Positions 50,417-59,516 are shown, counted from the first letter of the stretch. The stretch: DNA of 64,000 nucleotides from Lutibacter sp. A64 (GCF_022429565.1 NZ_CP092487.1:1-64000); one strand, 5' to 3'. A program made the numbers and translations. Notes: generated from the sequence alone by a model not told the origin.

Positions 50417-51547
50417 ATGAAATATATCTTATTTTTTTTAATTATATCATTAGTAGTAAATTGTAGTGACGAAAAAGAACTACCAAAACAAAATTATTCA
50501 ATAGCTGTAAATATTAATGGTATTAAAGATAGTGTAAAAGCTGTCTTCTATAACATGGAAACTCTCCAACCTATTGACTCAACTTATGTTATCGATAATA
50601 AATTTAAATTTAGAGGTTTTATAGATGAACCATCATCAGGATTAATTTATTTTACGAATAGTACTATTGAAAAATACCCAACAATACTATTTTGGATTGA
50701 TACTACAAATATAAATATAGTTGCAAATCTCAAAAGTTTAAATGTTAAGGATAATGCTACTTGTTTTCTGAGAAAGAGTCAAATTAGTGGGTCTAAATTG
50801 AACCATTTAGTCATTGATTATAAAGAGCAGGTAGATTCATTAATATTAAACAGAAAAATCGCAATAAATAATTCTAAGACTGAACAGGAAAAGGAACTAA
50901 TTTCAAAAAAATATAAATTACTTCAAGAAAAAAACGATTCTCTTTTTGTTTTTAATAATTATAATAATTATTTCAGCATAAAGAAAATTTATGATGAAAG
51001 GAACTTTAGACCAAAACCTTTTATTAATAGATATTATCACTTATTAAATGATTTTTATAAAAAATCATCTAAAGGAAGATTAATATTCAATTTTTTACAA
51101 TCAAATATAATTAAAGAAGGTGATTCTCTGAAAGATTTTTCAGGAATGACCTTAAATAATAAAAAAATAAGCTTGTCAAATTTTAAAAACAAAGTTGTGT
51201 TATTAGATTTTTGGACAAGTAATTGCCCTCCTTGTAGAAAGCAAATAAGAGAAGAGTTTCCAATTTTATTAGAAAAATTTAAAAAAGAAGAATTTGAAAT
51301 TGTAAGTTTTTCTTTGGATTCAAACTATGAGCTTTGGAAAAAAGCGAGTTATGAAGATAAAATAAATTGGATAAATATTTCAGACCTTAAAGGGTTTTAT
51401 AGTAGCATTGTAATTGATTATGGTATACAATTAATACCAAGAACCTTTATTATTGATAAAAGTGGGATTGTGAATAAATCATTTACGGGCTATAATAAAG
51501 GACTTATAGAAAAAGAATTAACTAACATATTCTCTCGCGAAGAATAG
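50417..51547 (+). CDS. TlpA-like thioredoxin-fold lipoprotein 4
   Basis: The lipoprotein signal ends at VVNC. The DUF4369-like N-terminal region and helical linker (about 25-225) lead to a thioredoxin domain with WTSNCPPC. The final codons IFSREE lie in pseudoknot repeat 5. It resembles TlpA 1 most (shared FPIL-EKF and TGYNKG tail). Confidence 0.85.
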   Translation: MKYILFFLIISLVVNCSDEKELPKQNYSIAVNINGIKDSVKAVFYNMETLQPIDSTYVIDNKFKFRGFIDEPSSGLIYFTNSTIEKYPTILFWIDTTNINIVANLKSLNVKDNATCFLRKSQISGSKLNHLVIDYKEQVDSLILNRKIAINNSKTEQEKELISKKYKLLQEKNDSLFVFNNYNNYFSIKKIYDERNFRPKPFINRYYHLLNDFYKKSSKGRLIFNFLQSNIIKEGDSLKDFSGMTLNNKKISLSNFKNKVVLLDFWTSNCPPCRKQIREEFPILLEKFKKEEFEIVSFSLDSNYELWKKASYEDKINWINISDLKGFYSSIVIDYGIQLIPRTFIIDKSGIVNKSFTGYNKGLIEKELTNIFSREE

Positions 51548-51580
51548 ACACAACCCTTGAGTGTCTTTAAATGATCAAGG
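51528..51580 (+). promoter_or_regulatory. Pseudoknot repeat 5
   Basis: Loop CCTTGA (51555-51560) pairs with TCAAGG (51575-51580); stem AGACAC/GTGTCT. It overlaps the 3' end of TlpA 4 and ends 28 bases before the peptide start. Confidence 0.7.
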
Positions 51581-51608
51581 CTTTATTAAATAATTAAATT
51601 TTTATATT

Positions 51609-51818
51609 ATGAAAAAACAATTTTTAAATTTAGGAAAAGCTTTAAATAAAGCTGAACAAAAACAAGTTTTTGGTGGCTTACATGAATTGACACAAGAAGA
51701 AGATGGTTGGTGTAGTGATGTTTGTACTTTAGAAACTAATGCTGGTTGTCCAGCAGGTCAGGAATGCTTTGTGGGGTATTGTGATAATGCGCAGACAAAA
51801 ATGTGCAGATACATATAG
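51609..51818 (+). CDS. GG-leader cysteine-rich secreted peptide 5
   Basis: The leader MKKQFLNLGKALNKAEQKQ ends in VFGG. The mature part begins LHELTQEEDG and has six cysteines, including CPAGQEC and YC. The leader DNA is nearly identical to its paralogues. Confidence 0.85.
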   Translation: MKKQFLNLGKALNKAEQKQVFGGLHELTQEEDGWCSDVCTLETNAGCPAGQECFVGYCDNAQTKMCRYI

Positions 51819-51826
51819 AATAACAA

Positions 51827-51854
51827 TTAGCCTTAATAGATATATTGAGGCTAA
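51827..51854 (+). terminator. Hairpin after peptide gene 5
   Basis: TTAGCCTTAATA pairs with TATTGAGGCTAA, including one G-U pair. Confidence 0.65.
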
Positions 51855-51878
51855 CTTTACGATTAAACAACTAATAGG

Positions 51879-53234
51879 ATGAATTTCAAAAAACACATAG
51901 TAATTATACTAATATTTGGATTGTTGGTTAATTGCTTTAAAACCAACAAGAGAACAGAAAATAAGAATATTTCTATAAATCTTTATTTGTCAGATCAAAA
52001 CGATATTGCTTTTGATAATTCATATACTAACATTGGTGCCTATTCTTATATTGAAAAATATCCTAAATATTATTCAGAATTAATAAAAAAGTATAGCTTA
52101 AGTAATAATGATTCAGTTGTTATTGCAACTTTGTTTACAGATTTTGACAAATTTAATTATGATTTATACAAGAAAGGGATAATTGAAAAAAGCACCATTA
52201 TCAATAAGAAAATTGATACAATAAAGGAGTCAAAAAAAATAAATTATGACCAATTTTCAATTGCTGTATATTTTAACAATAAGATGAGAAAAATCATATA
52301 TGATCAAAATAATAATAATACCTTTTTAGATGATAGTATTCTTAAGTTTAGTCAAGAGTTTAATAAAAATGGAGAGTCATTTAAATTAGTAAACAAAGAT
52401 CTTATCTTAAATTATAATGAAATCAACACCATAAATTTAAATAGAAAAATTAAAATATTTCCAGCATTAAATGAAGCAATGTTTAGACCATCTAAAAATA
52501 TAAAAACAATAAACTCTAGATTGACGGTCGAATTTTGCGATTATTGGAAAGGAAACTTAATAATTAAAAAGAAGAAATATGATGTTGCTGTACAAGGAAT
52601 ATTCAATTCTTTTTTGCAAATACTTATAAAACCTTCTTCTGAAAAATTTAGCAACAAAGATTATATTTATAATAATAATTTTGCTTATAAAATTAAGGAT
52701 ACTATTAAATTAGAAAAAGATTATTTTTTAATTGATAGTTTAGCTAATAATATGAGTAGTTTATATATTTCTAGAACAGATTTCAAAGGTGAAAATCTAG
52801 GTCATAGAAAAGGTCAAAAAATGAAAAATTTTAAACTCAATGATTTGCTAGGTAAGCAATTTACGATTAATGAAATTAGTAAGGACAAGCAATTTACATT
52901 ATTAGATTTTTGGGGAACTTGGTGTAGCCCTTGTAAAGAATTAACGCCAAAATTGGTGAAACTCGAGAAGAAATATTCAAAAGTAATTTCAATTGTCGGG
53001 ATTGCTTATGATGATTCAAATGAGAAGGTAATAAATTATACAGAGGAGCATAAAATGAAGTGGACACAAGCTTTTGTTAAGAGAGAAAGGATCTCATCTC
53101 AAATTCTTAAAGAATTAGGTATAAAACAATATCCTACATTTATTTTATTAGATAACAATCAAAAAATTATATATAGGAGTTCAGGTAAAGATGCACTTAT
53201 AGAAATAGAAAAAAAATTCTCTCGCGAGGAATAG
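51879..53234 (+). CDS. TlpA-like thioredoxin-fold lipoprotein 5 (long form)
   Basis: The lipobox is LLVNC. At 451 residues it is longer than its paralogues. Its N-terminal 310 residues are unlike the DUF4369 type and I do not recognise them. The thioredoxin domain (about 318-451) has WGTWCSPC. The last codons FSREE come from pseudoknot repeat 6. Confidence 0.8.
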   Translation: MNFKKHIVIILIFGLLVNCFKTNKRTENKNISINLYLSDQNDIAFDNSYTNIGAYSYIEKYPKYYSELIKKYSLSNNDSVVIATLFTDFDKFNYDLYKKGIIEKSTIINKKIDTIKESKKINYDQFSIAVYFNNKMRKIIYDQNNNNTFLDDSILKFSQEFNKNGESFKLVNKDLILNYNEINTINLNRKIKIFPALNEAMFRPSKNIKTINSRLTVEFCDYWKGNLIIKKKKYDVAVQGIFNSFLQILIKPSSEKFSNKDYIYNNNFAYKIKDTIKLEKDYFLIDSLANNMSSLYISRTDFKGENLGHRKGQKMKNFKLNDLLGKQFTINEISKDKQFTLLDFWGTWCSPCKELTPKLVKLEKKYSKVISIVGIAYDDSNEKVINYTEEHKMKWTQAFVKRERISSQILKELGIKQYPTFILLDNNQKIIYRSSGKDALIEIEKKFSREE

Positions 53235-53268
53235 ACACAAACCTTGAGTGTCTTTAAATGATTAAGGG
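53215..53268 (+). promoter_or_regulatory. Pseudoknot repeat 6
   Basis: Loop CCTTGA (53242-53247) pairs with TTAAGG (53262-53267) through one G-U pair. It ends 27 bases before the peptide start. Confidence 0.65.
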
Positions 53269-53295
53269 ATTAATAAATATTCAAATTTTTATAAA

Positions 53296-53532
53296 ATGAA
53301 AAAACAATTTTTAAACTTAGGAAAAGCTTTAAATAAAGCTGAACAAAAAAGTGTTAATGGAGGTCAGATACCTAGTTATTGTTTTGATAATGAGCCTGGA
53401 TATCGAGAAGAATGTAGAGAAATAGCATTAGGTGAGTTTGCAGATGGTGGTTGTCCTACTTGGAATCCTTGTTTTAGTTCGGGACCAATGGGTTGTACTG
53501 ATATGTGTATGAGCGATCCAGGAAGCCGATAA
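53296..53532 (+). CDS. GG-leader cysteine-rich secreted peptide 6
   Basis: The leader MKKQFLNLGKALNKAEQKS ends in a double glycine (VNGG, as in peptide 2). Six cysteines follow, with GCPTWNPC and the last two in MGCTDMC. The last peptide of the series, followed by the HlyD gene rather than a TlpA gene. Confidence 0.82.
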   Translation: MKKQFLNLGKALNKAEQKSVNGGQIPSYCFDNEPGYREECREIALGEFADGGCPTWNPCFSSGPMGCTDMCMSDPGSR

Positions 53533-53548
53533 GCTTTGTAATATTATA

Positions 53549-53581
53549 TTAAAGGGGGGTAATTAATTGCCCCCCTTTTAA
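53549..53581 (+). terminator. GC-rich hairpin after peptide gene 6
   Basis: AAAGGGGGG pairs with CCCCCCTTTT and ends in a T run. Confidence 0.85.
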
Positions 53582-53618
53582 TAATTTACTGTAATTAAGT
53601 TATTTAAAGATTTGAATA

Positions 53619-54911
53619 ATGTCCATAGAAAATAAAGATATACAAATACGTAGCGAAGAAGTACAAGAAATTTTAACCTATGTGCCTAATTGGATGATTC
53701 GTTGGGGAATAACGTTGATATTTGTCATAATTCTTATACTTTTAATTATTTCCTGGTTTGTTAAATATCCAGATGTAATTACTGCAGAGGTTGTGGTTAC
53801 TACAAAAATTCCACCGGAAAAAATATTTGCCAAAACAACAGGGCAAATAGAAACAATTTTGGTTGAGAATAGTGGTAAAGTTTCTGAAAATACCATAATT
53901 GGAGTAATTGAGAATTCAGCAAATTATAAAGATGTTTTATTGCTTAAAAGTATTTTAGATACAATTACAATAAATAAAAATAATTTTGTTTTTCCAATGG
54001 ATGAATTACCTTTTTTATTATTGGGAGATATTACACCTAACTTTTCAAATTTTGAAACTAATTACTCAGAATATGTTTTAAATAAAAAGTTAAAACCTTA
54101 TTCAAGTGAATTTTTAGCAAATAATTTAACATTGTCTGAAATTAGAAACAGATTAGATATTCTAAAATCACAAAAAAAATTAAATGAAAGCGAACTAGAA
54201 TTTAAGCAAAAAGATTTAAATAGAAGTAAAATATTATTTGAAAAAGGAGTTATTTCAGCACATGATTATGAGAACAAACAATTAGAGTTTACTCAGTATA
54301 AAAGAGCTCTTGAAAATATGAGCACTTCTATTTCTCAGCTAAATGAAGCAATTGGTAATTCTAAAAACACTATTAAAAGTTCTGAAATTCGTAAAACTCA
54401 AGAAGAAACCAGATTACTAAAAAAAGTGATTCAGTCACTGTATCAATTAAAAAAATCTGTTAAAGATTGGGAACAGCTTTATGCTTTAAAATCTTCTATT
54501 ACTGGAAAAGTTTCTTATTTATCATTTTGAAATGAAAATCAAACAGTAAATATTGGAGATTTTGTATTTACAATTATCCCTTCTGAAAATTCTGATTATA
54601 TTGGTAAAATTAAGGCTCCTGTTCAAAATTCAGGTAAAATTAAAGTTGGTCAAAGTGTAAATGTAAGATTGTCAAATTATCCTGATACGGAGTTTGGAAC
54701 TCTTACTGGTTTAGTAGAAAATATTTCTCTATTTCCAGATAAAGAAGGGTATTATTTGATAGATGTGTCGCTTGATAAAGAGTTGATTACTTCATATAAT
54801 AAGAAAATTGAATTTCAACATGAAATGAGTGGCTCGGCAGAAATAATAACTGAAGACCTTAGGTTAATTGAACGATTCTTTTATCAAATGAACGGTATAT
54901 TTAAAAGATAG
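53619..54911 (+). pseudogene. HlyD-family secretion adaptor with an in-frame TGA
   Basis: The adaptor would link the ABC exporter to the outer membrane. A membrane helix lies at about residues 30-52, then a lipoyl-like segment (PPEKIFAKTTGQIETILVE) and a coiled coil. At 54528-54530 the frame reads SF-stop-NENQTVNIGDFVF, where the family normally has tryptophan (TGG to TGA). The frame stays open to 54911. Function is doubtful unless the stop is a sequencing error or read through. Confidence 0.8.
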
Positions 54912-55009
54912 AATATTCCTAAAAATAATACGGATTTTCAGTATCAAAAATATACTGTCTTACATTTACGCTAGTAAGGTTATTGACAATCTTTTTTACA
55001 TCAATTTAA

Positions 55010-55034
55010 CCACCCCTATTTGGGGTGGGCTTTT
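55010..55034 (+). terminator. Rho-independent terminator at the end of the secretion locus
   Basis: CCACCCC pairs with GGGGTGG, followed by four T. Confidence 0.85.
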
Positions 55035-55135
55035 ATGCTAAATAGTAAAATTAAATTTCATAGCTTTCCTCAAAATCTTTTTAAACAACTTTCCTAAAAA
55101 CTTCGGTAAAGAAATAAACTTTTTAGAATTTCAAA

Positions 55136-55152
55136 TTACGGTTTTCCCGTAA
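55136..55152. promoter_or_regulatory. Palindrome TTACGG-TTTTC-CCGTAA upstream of the 55.3 kb gene
   Basis: It keeps the outer arms of the shared palindrome but differs in the centre. It lies 146 bases before the start codon. Confidence 0.5.
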
Positions 55153-55298
55153 TCCTAATTATTAAAAAGAATCAATATTTGTAGTCCTAAATAATCAAAA
55201 GAAATGAATTTAAAATTAAAGTAAAATCATAATTTCAATATAAAAATCGATTGTCTTGTGCTTTATTTTAATCCTTATAATTTAACCAAATTCTTTAT

Positions 55299-56330
55299 AT
55301 GAAACTTAACTTAAAAGTATTCTTCAAAATTATTCTAATTTTGATAAGTCAACTGGTAATAGCGCAAACTAAACAAATAAATTTAACTAGTGGAACGGTT
55401 AAAGTTCCTGCTATGCAATACAAACAATTTACTTTTTCATTTGCTGAAGGAGATAAAATCGTTTTTAATTTTAAAGAACAACAAAATAAAATTATTAATA
55501 AAGTAGAAATTTTTGAATTACCTTCAAATCTAAAGTTTTCAGATTTTAAAACAAAAAATATCACTAATAAAGTAATCACTGTGAATCAAGAAGGAATATA
55601 CCTTTTTAGAATAACCAATGCTTCATTAGGCAAACGAATTTGCAATATATCAGTTGACAGGGTCCCTAAAGATATTTCTACAATTAATTTTAATTCCACG
55701 GTAGCTAAAAGAATAATTTCAGATACAACTTATACCACAAGAATTGATAGGAGATTAATAAAAAGTAAGTACCATACCAAAACTGTAATTAACAAACAAA
55801 AACACTTTATAAACAGCGGTACAAATTCAACATTTTTAGGAGGTAAATCTCGTATTGCAATTCCAGTTAACCTACCGCCAAATACAGTAGAATGGTATTA
55901 TACATTTTCTGCATCTCGAAATGAAACAGATATTGATAATGTTTCAAGTGGAATGCAATTGGCATCTGAAATAACAAATTTAATTGATCAAACAGGGTTA
56001 TTAAACTTTGGGATAAATCAGTTAAGTAAGCCCCCTGGGGCTAATTATTGCGATCTTTATTTAATTGACTATAGTAATTATAATAATTTCATTAATAAGC
56101 AGGAATTTTCGTATTATACATCTGGAACTAGAGAAAATTTAATTTCAGGTACCGTAAAAGTTGAAAATAACTCAAATCAACTATATCTTGGGTTAAAAAA
56201 CCCTGATTCAGCACATGGGATTCATGTAGTTATAGGAATAGTAGCAATAACAAAAGAAGATATTTATGAAAGTTTCGAAGTAAAAATTCCACGTGTTACA
56301 ACCAAAGAAGAGCTATATATTCAAGATTAA
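55299..56330 (+). CDS. Exported protein of unknown function
   Basis: A signal peptide (about residues 1-22, ending IAQT) is followed by a mostly beta-rich body. I do not recognise a family. Near residue 195 it has LPPNTVEWYYTFSASR, which looks like a structural beta-sandwich rather than an enzyme. It carries the shared palindrome upstream, which links it to the same regulator as the peptide and nucleotide operons. Confidence 0.65.
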   Translation: MKLNLKVFFKIILILISQLVIAQTKQINLTSGTVKVPAMQYKQFTFSFAEGDKIVFNFKEQQNKIINKVEIFELPSNLKFSDFKTKNITNKVITVNQEGIYLFRITNASLGKRICNISVDRVPKDISTINFNSTVAKRIISDTTYTTRIDRRLIKSKYHTKTVINKQKHFINSGTNSTFLGGKSRIAIPVNLPPNTVEWYYTFSASRNETDIDNVSSGMQLASEITNLIDQTGLLNFGINQLSKPPGANYCDLYLIDYSNYNNFINKQEFSYYTSGTRENLISGTVKVENNSNQLYLGLKNPDSAHGIHVVIGIVAITKEDIYESFEVKIPRVTTKEELYIQD

Positions 56331-56767
56331 ATCATGGTTTTTATTAATTTGAAAAAATATTGCCTTTTTAAATCAGATCAAGCTCGTGATTTTGAAAAGT
56401 TAAGAGACTTATGTAATCATATGGAGAAAATGATGGCAATTTAAGAGGTATTAGTTTTTTAGAAATTCAGTTGAAAGAAGCGTAAAACATTTTTGTTGAA
56501 AATTTTAAAAATGTAGAATAATTAGTGAAACTACAATAAAGAATAGTGGAGCTGAAATCGAGATTGTATTTGGGGAATATTCTGAAAGGTTATAAAAAAT
56601 ATTTTAGTGAAAAGAATGCATAAATGGTACATTTCAAGTCAAAAACATAGTTTAAATCTATACAATTCAAAGCTCTTTAAATAATCTTCAGAAAGTACGG
56701 TAAAACCGTAATTATACAAAATTGATTTACTTTAATTTTAAGCTACTATAAATTAAACAATATTAAT
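56331..56767. other. Decayed coding remnants, no gene called
   Basis: Short open stretches occur, such as a 36-codon frame from 56335 with KYCLFKSDQARDFEKL, broken by stops and frame changes. It may be an old gene. The palindrome at 56696-56710 lies at the right end. Confidence 0.4.
56696..56710. promoter_or_regulatory. Palindrome TACGGT-AAA-ACCGTA upstream of the nucleotide operon
   Basis: A perfect palindrome identical in arms to the site at 36886, 57 bases before the operon start. Confidence 0.6.
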
Positions 56768-57082
56768 ATGAGTGGTGGAAATAATTATGGATACGTACCA
56801 ACATCAAAATCTAAATTTGAATGTGAACATGGGATTATTATAACAATCCTTTCGACTATTGATGTTGCAGTACTATCTCAACATTTGAAGGGTGATATTT
56901 TAATTGTTAAGTTGTATAATAAGTCTGTTGTTTTAGAGAACGGAAATGGAGAAATATTAGGAAGTGTTATACATGTTAATGTAAACGAATTACGTGAATG
57001 TATTGAAAGTGGAAATAATTATTCTGCTGAGATAGTTTCAATTATAGGAATTGCTTGTAAAGTGAAAATTTCAAGAGATTAG
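56768..57082 (+). CDS. Small protein of unknown function, first gene of a nucleotide operon
   Basis: The 104-residue protein has no signal or membrane segment. The middle (KGDILIVKLYNKSVVLENGNGEILGSV) is beta rich and could be a small HIRAN-like or OB-like fold, but I cannot assign it. It lies two bases before the PfkB-transferase fusion, so they are surely co-transcribed. Confidence 0.6.
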   Translation: MSGGNNYGYVPTSKSKFECEHGIIITILSTIDVAVLSQHLKGDILIVKLYNKSVVLENGNGEILGSVIHVNVNELRECIESGNNYSAEIVSIIGIACKVKISRD

Positions 57083-57084
57083 GG

Positions 57085-58287
57085 ATGATAAATATTATTG
57101 GAGGCACTTATAAAGAAATTAATATTGATGCAAATACATATTATATATTTGGTTCTGGATTAAGGTCCGTTGCTTTTATTCTGGAAAATTCGGAAGAAGA
57201 AATAGTATTCTATACAATTGCGAATAAGGAGGCTGAATGCCATTTGAATAATTATAAAAAAGTTTATAATAAATTTAATTTCGAAATTAAACATTCAAAT
57301 GATTTATTAACATTTAAATATTTTTACTCGTTAGATAATCCAGAGATTTATCCAAATCCAAATTTATTGAAAAATAAACCAACTATTAATGTTTCAAAAG
57401 ATAACTTGATTTGTTTTGGAATGTTAGATGGTAATTTTCAAATTGATGCAAAAAAAGTTGTATATGACCCACAAACTTCTTTAAATCCTATTAGATTTAA
57501 TGTTAACAGTAAAGCAACAGAATTAATTTATATTGTCAATTCAAATGAAGCCAAATCAATTTCAAATTGCTCAGAAATGAATGATATAGTTAACTTTTTC
57601 TTTGATGTAGAAAAGGTTAAAGCTTTAATAATTAAGAATGGACCAAGTGGGGCAAATCTGTATTTAAATAAAGAAGAATTTCATAGGATACCTGCGTATA
57701 AAACTGAGAATGTTTCTAAAATTGGTTCAGGAGATGTCTTTACTACGTCATTCGCGTATTATTGGTTTAAAAAAAATGATTTGAGTCTTAAAGAATGTGC
57801 TAAAATGGCTTCAAAAGCTACATCAATTTTTTGTAATACTGAATCATTAAAAACTTTTACCTCGGAAACTAATCCTTCTAAATTTGATGAGTTTAAATCA
57901 GAAGCTTTAGATAGTAAACAAGTATATCTTGCCGCACCAATTTTTTCACTTTCAGATGTTATACTAATTGATAAAATTAGGAGTTCATTTTTGGGTTTTG
58001 GGCTTAAAGTTTTTTCCCCCTATCATGATGTGGGTTATGGAGATGAGCAAACAATAGCTGAAAAGGATATTAAAGGTCTTGATGATTCTGATATTGTTTT
58101 TTCTGTTTTGGATGGTTTGGATTCAGGAACTTTAGTTGAATTAGGCTATGCTATGTCAAAAGGTAAAAAAATTATTGGTTATCACAGAACGGTAAATATA
58201 GATTCACTTCTTATGTTGAAATTAGCGAATATTAAATATTATAATGATTTAACAACATCTATATATCAGACAGTATGGAGTCTATAA
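57085..58287 (+). CDS. PfkB-type kinase fused to nucleoside 2-deoxyribosyltransferase
   Basis: Residues 1-265 resemble PfkB/ribokinase enzymes, which phosphorylate sugars or nucleosides. The catalytic motif is SKIGSGDVFTTSF near residue 211. The domain is short. Residues 273-400 resemble nucleoside 2-deoxyribosyltransferases: YLAAPIFSLSD, DIVFSVLDGLDSGT and the catalytic glutamate in LVELGYAMSKG. The fusion suggests modification of a nucleoside or its sugar. It overlaps the QueC-like gene by 13 bases. Confidence 0.82.
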   Translation: MINIIGGTYKEINIDANTYYIFGSGLRSVAFILENSEEEIVFYTIANKEAECHLNNYKKVYNKFNFEIKHSNDLLTFKYFYSLDNPEIYPNPNLLKNKPTINVSKDNLICFGMLDGNFQIDAKKVVYDPQTSLNPIRFNVNSKATELIYIVNSNEAKSISNCSEMNDIVNFFFDVEKVKALIIKNGPSGANLYLNKEEFHRIPAYKTENVSKIGSGDVFTTSFAYYWFKKNDLSLKECAKMASKATSIFCNTESLKTFTSETNPSKFDEFKSEALDSKQVYLAAPIFSLSDVILIDKIRSSFLGFGLKVFSPYHDVGYGDEQTIAEKDIKGLDDSDIVFSVLDGLDSGTLVELGYAMSKGKKIIGYHRTVNIDSLLMLKLANIKYYNDLTTSIYQTVWSL

Positions 58288-58874
58288 AAAAAAGTATTCT
58301 ATTATCTGGAGGAATAGACTCAATATGTTTAGCATATCACTTAAAACCAGAAGTAGCATATACAATTGATTATGGTCAAAATTCGGCAGAAAGAGAAATT
58401 TACGTTTCGAAATTGATATGTCATATTTTGAAAATCAGACATGAAGTTATTAGAGTAAATTGTAAATCTTTAGGTTCTGGAAATTTAATAAATGAAAATT
58501 CGATTGAAGAATCTCCCTCTGAAGAGTGGTGGCCATATAGAAATCAGTTACTGATAACGTTATGTTTAATGAAAGCTATAAATGATAAGGTTGGAGAAAT
58601 TCATTTGGCTTCTGTAAAAAGTGACTCATTTCACAAGGACGGAACTGAGGAATTCTACAAAATGTGCAATGATTTGTCTATGTATCAGGAAGGTGGAATA
58701 AAAATAATTTCCAATACAGTAAAATATTTTAGTCATGAGTTAGCAGTACAATATAACGTTCCTAAAGAATTAATTCTATTAGCTCATTCATGTCATATGT
58801 CAAATATTGCCTGTGGTAAATGTTCTGGATGCCTGAAACAAATGAGAGTAAGGCAAGAATTAAATATTGAATAA
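58275..58874 (+). CDS. QueC-like PP-loop synthetase
   Basis: QueC makes 7-cyano-7-deazaguanine in an ATP-dependent reaction. The PP-loop motif LLSGGIDS is at residues 8-15, and the C-terminal zinc cysteines appear in HSCHMSNIACGKCSGC. At 199 residues it is shorter than housekeeping QueC, and it sits with a nucleoside-modifying fusion gene, not with other queuosine genes. Such paralogues occur in defence-related operons. Function here is inferred. Confidence 0.82.
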   Translation: MESIKKSILLSGGIDSICLAYHLKPEVAYTIDYGQNSAEREIYVSKLICHILKIRHEVIRVNCKSLGSGNLINENSIEESPSEEWWPYRNQLLITLCLMKAINDKVGEIHLASVKSDSFHKDGTEEFYKMCNDLSMYQEGGIKIISNTVKYFSHELAVQYNVPKELILLAHSCHMSNIACGKCSGCLKQMRVRQELNIE

Positions 58875-58899
58875 TTACTTGAAAATAATAAAAAATCTA

Positions 58900-59237
58900 A
58901 AGCATCTATTTTTTAGTCTAACAATTTACATTAGTTTTAATTTAAAGCTCAAACAGTTTGTATAACCAAAACAGGATAAAAATATCACACAACAAGTTGT
59001 AGATATTTGAAATATTCAAAAAAAGAAATTACATTAGAAAAAGCAAAATTATTAAAATACCAAACTTGTTCTGTTTGTACGCCTACTTCCTCAAAAATTA
59101 ATTCCTTAACTAAAACCACCAAATCAACAAATACAAGAAAAAATACTACAACTTCAAAGAGAGCTGTTGCTGTGCTGTATTCTGGTAAAACAAAATTAGG
59201 AGCGAGAAGTAAAAGAAATCGAAATAACAAGTGGTAG
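58900..59237 (+). pseudogene. Remnant of a DUF5763-like exported protein
   Basis: The frames together read a signal-like KHLFFSLTIYISFNLK, then ITKTG, KYHTTSCRYLKYSKKEI, and TCSVCTP, ending SGKTKLGARSKRN. The family normally reads SGKTKAGARCKR with a final cysteine-rich tail. Here the start codon is lost, one base is missing near 58950, a TAA lies at about 58978 and the C-terminal cysteines are changed. It is non-functional. Confidence 0.6.
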
Positions 59238-59314
59238 ATACTATCAGCATTAAATAATAATTGTATTTTTTAATGAAGGCTGTTTTTAAATAATTTTTAG
59301 GAGTAAAAATCTAT

Positions 59315-59467
59315 TTATACCTTTTCACGACTTTCAATAAATAAATCACAATAATCATGAACTAACAAACCAATATGAACTGTGTTAGGTTTTTGCCCTT
59401 GCTCGTTTTTAAATTCAGCTAAGTAATTATTAATTTCCTCAGACAGTTTGTAAATATCTTTTTTCAT
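59315..59467 (-). CDS. Small conserved-looking protein, 50 residues
   Basis: The frame runs from ATG at 59467 to TAA at 59315 and encodes a soluble, helical and charged protein beginning MKKDIYKLSEEINNYLAEF. No family is recognised. It is supported by the palindrome at 59517-59531, 50 bases upstream on its strand. Confidence 0.45.
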   Translation of the reverse strand: MKKDIYKLSEEINNYLAEFKNEQGQKPNTVHIGLLVHDYCDLFIESREKV

Positions 59468-59516
59468 TTTGTGAGTTTTAGTTAGTTAAAGTTAAAACAG
59501 TTTTTGGAGATAAAAT

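Larger units (their letters stand above)
54912..55298. other. Intergenic region with terminator and palindrome
   Basis: This non-coding stretch contains the terminator at 55010-55034 and the palindrome variant at 55136-55152 upstream of the next gene. Nothing else is recognised. Confidence 0.5.

Noticed and set aside
42925-53268. Pseudoknots as preQ1 riboswitches
   Set aside because: The fold is similar (small H-type pseudoknot) but the preQ1-I loop and tail consensus is absent, and the downstream genes are secreted peptides, not queuosine genes.
54528-54530. TGA read as tryptophan or selenocysteine in HlyD
   Set aside because: TGA ends the sigma gene at 62240-62242 as a normal stop, so no recoding is evident; a selenocysteine insertion element was not seen.
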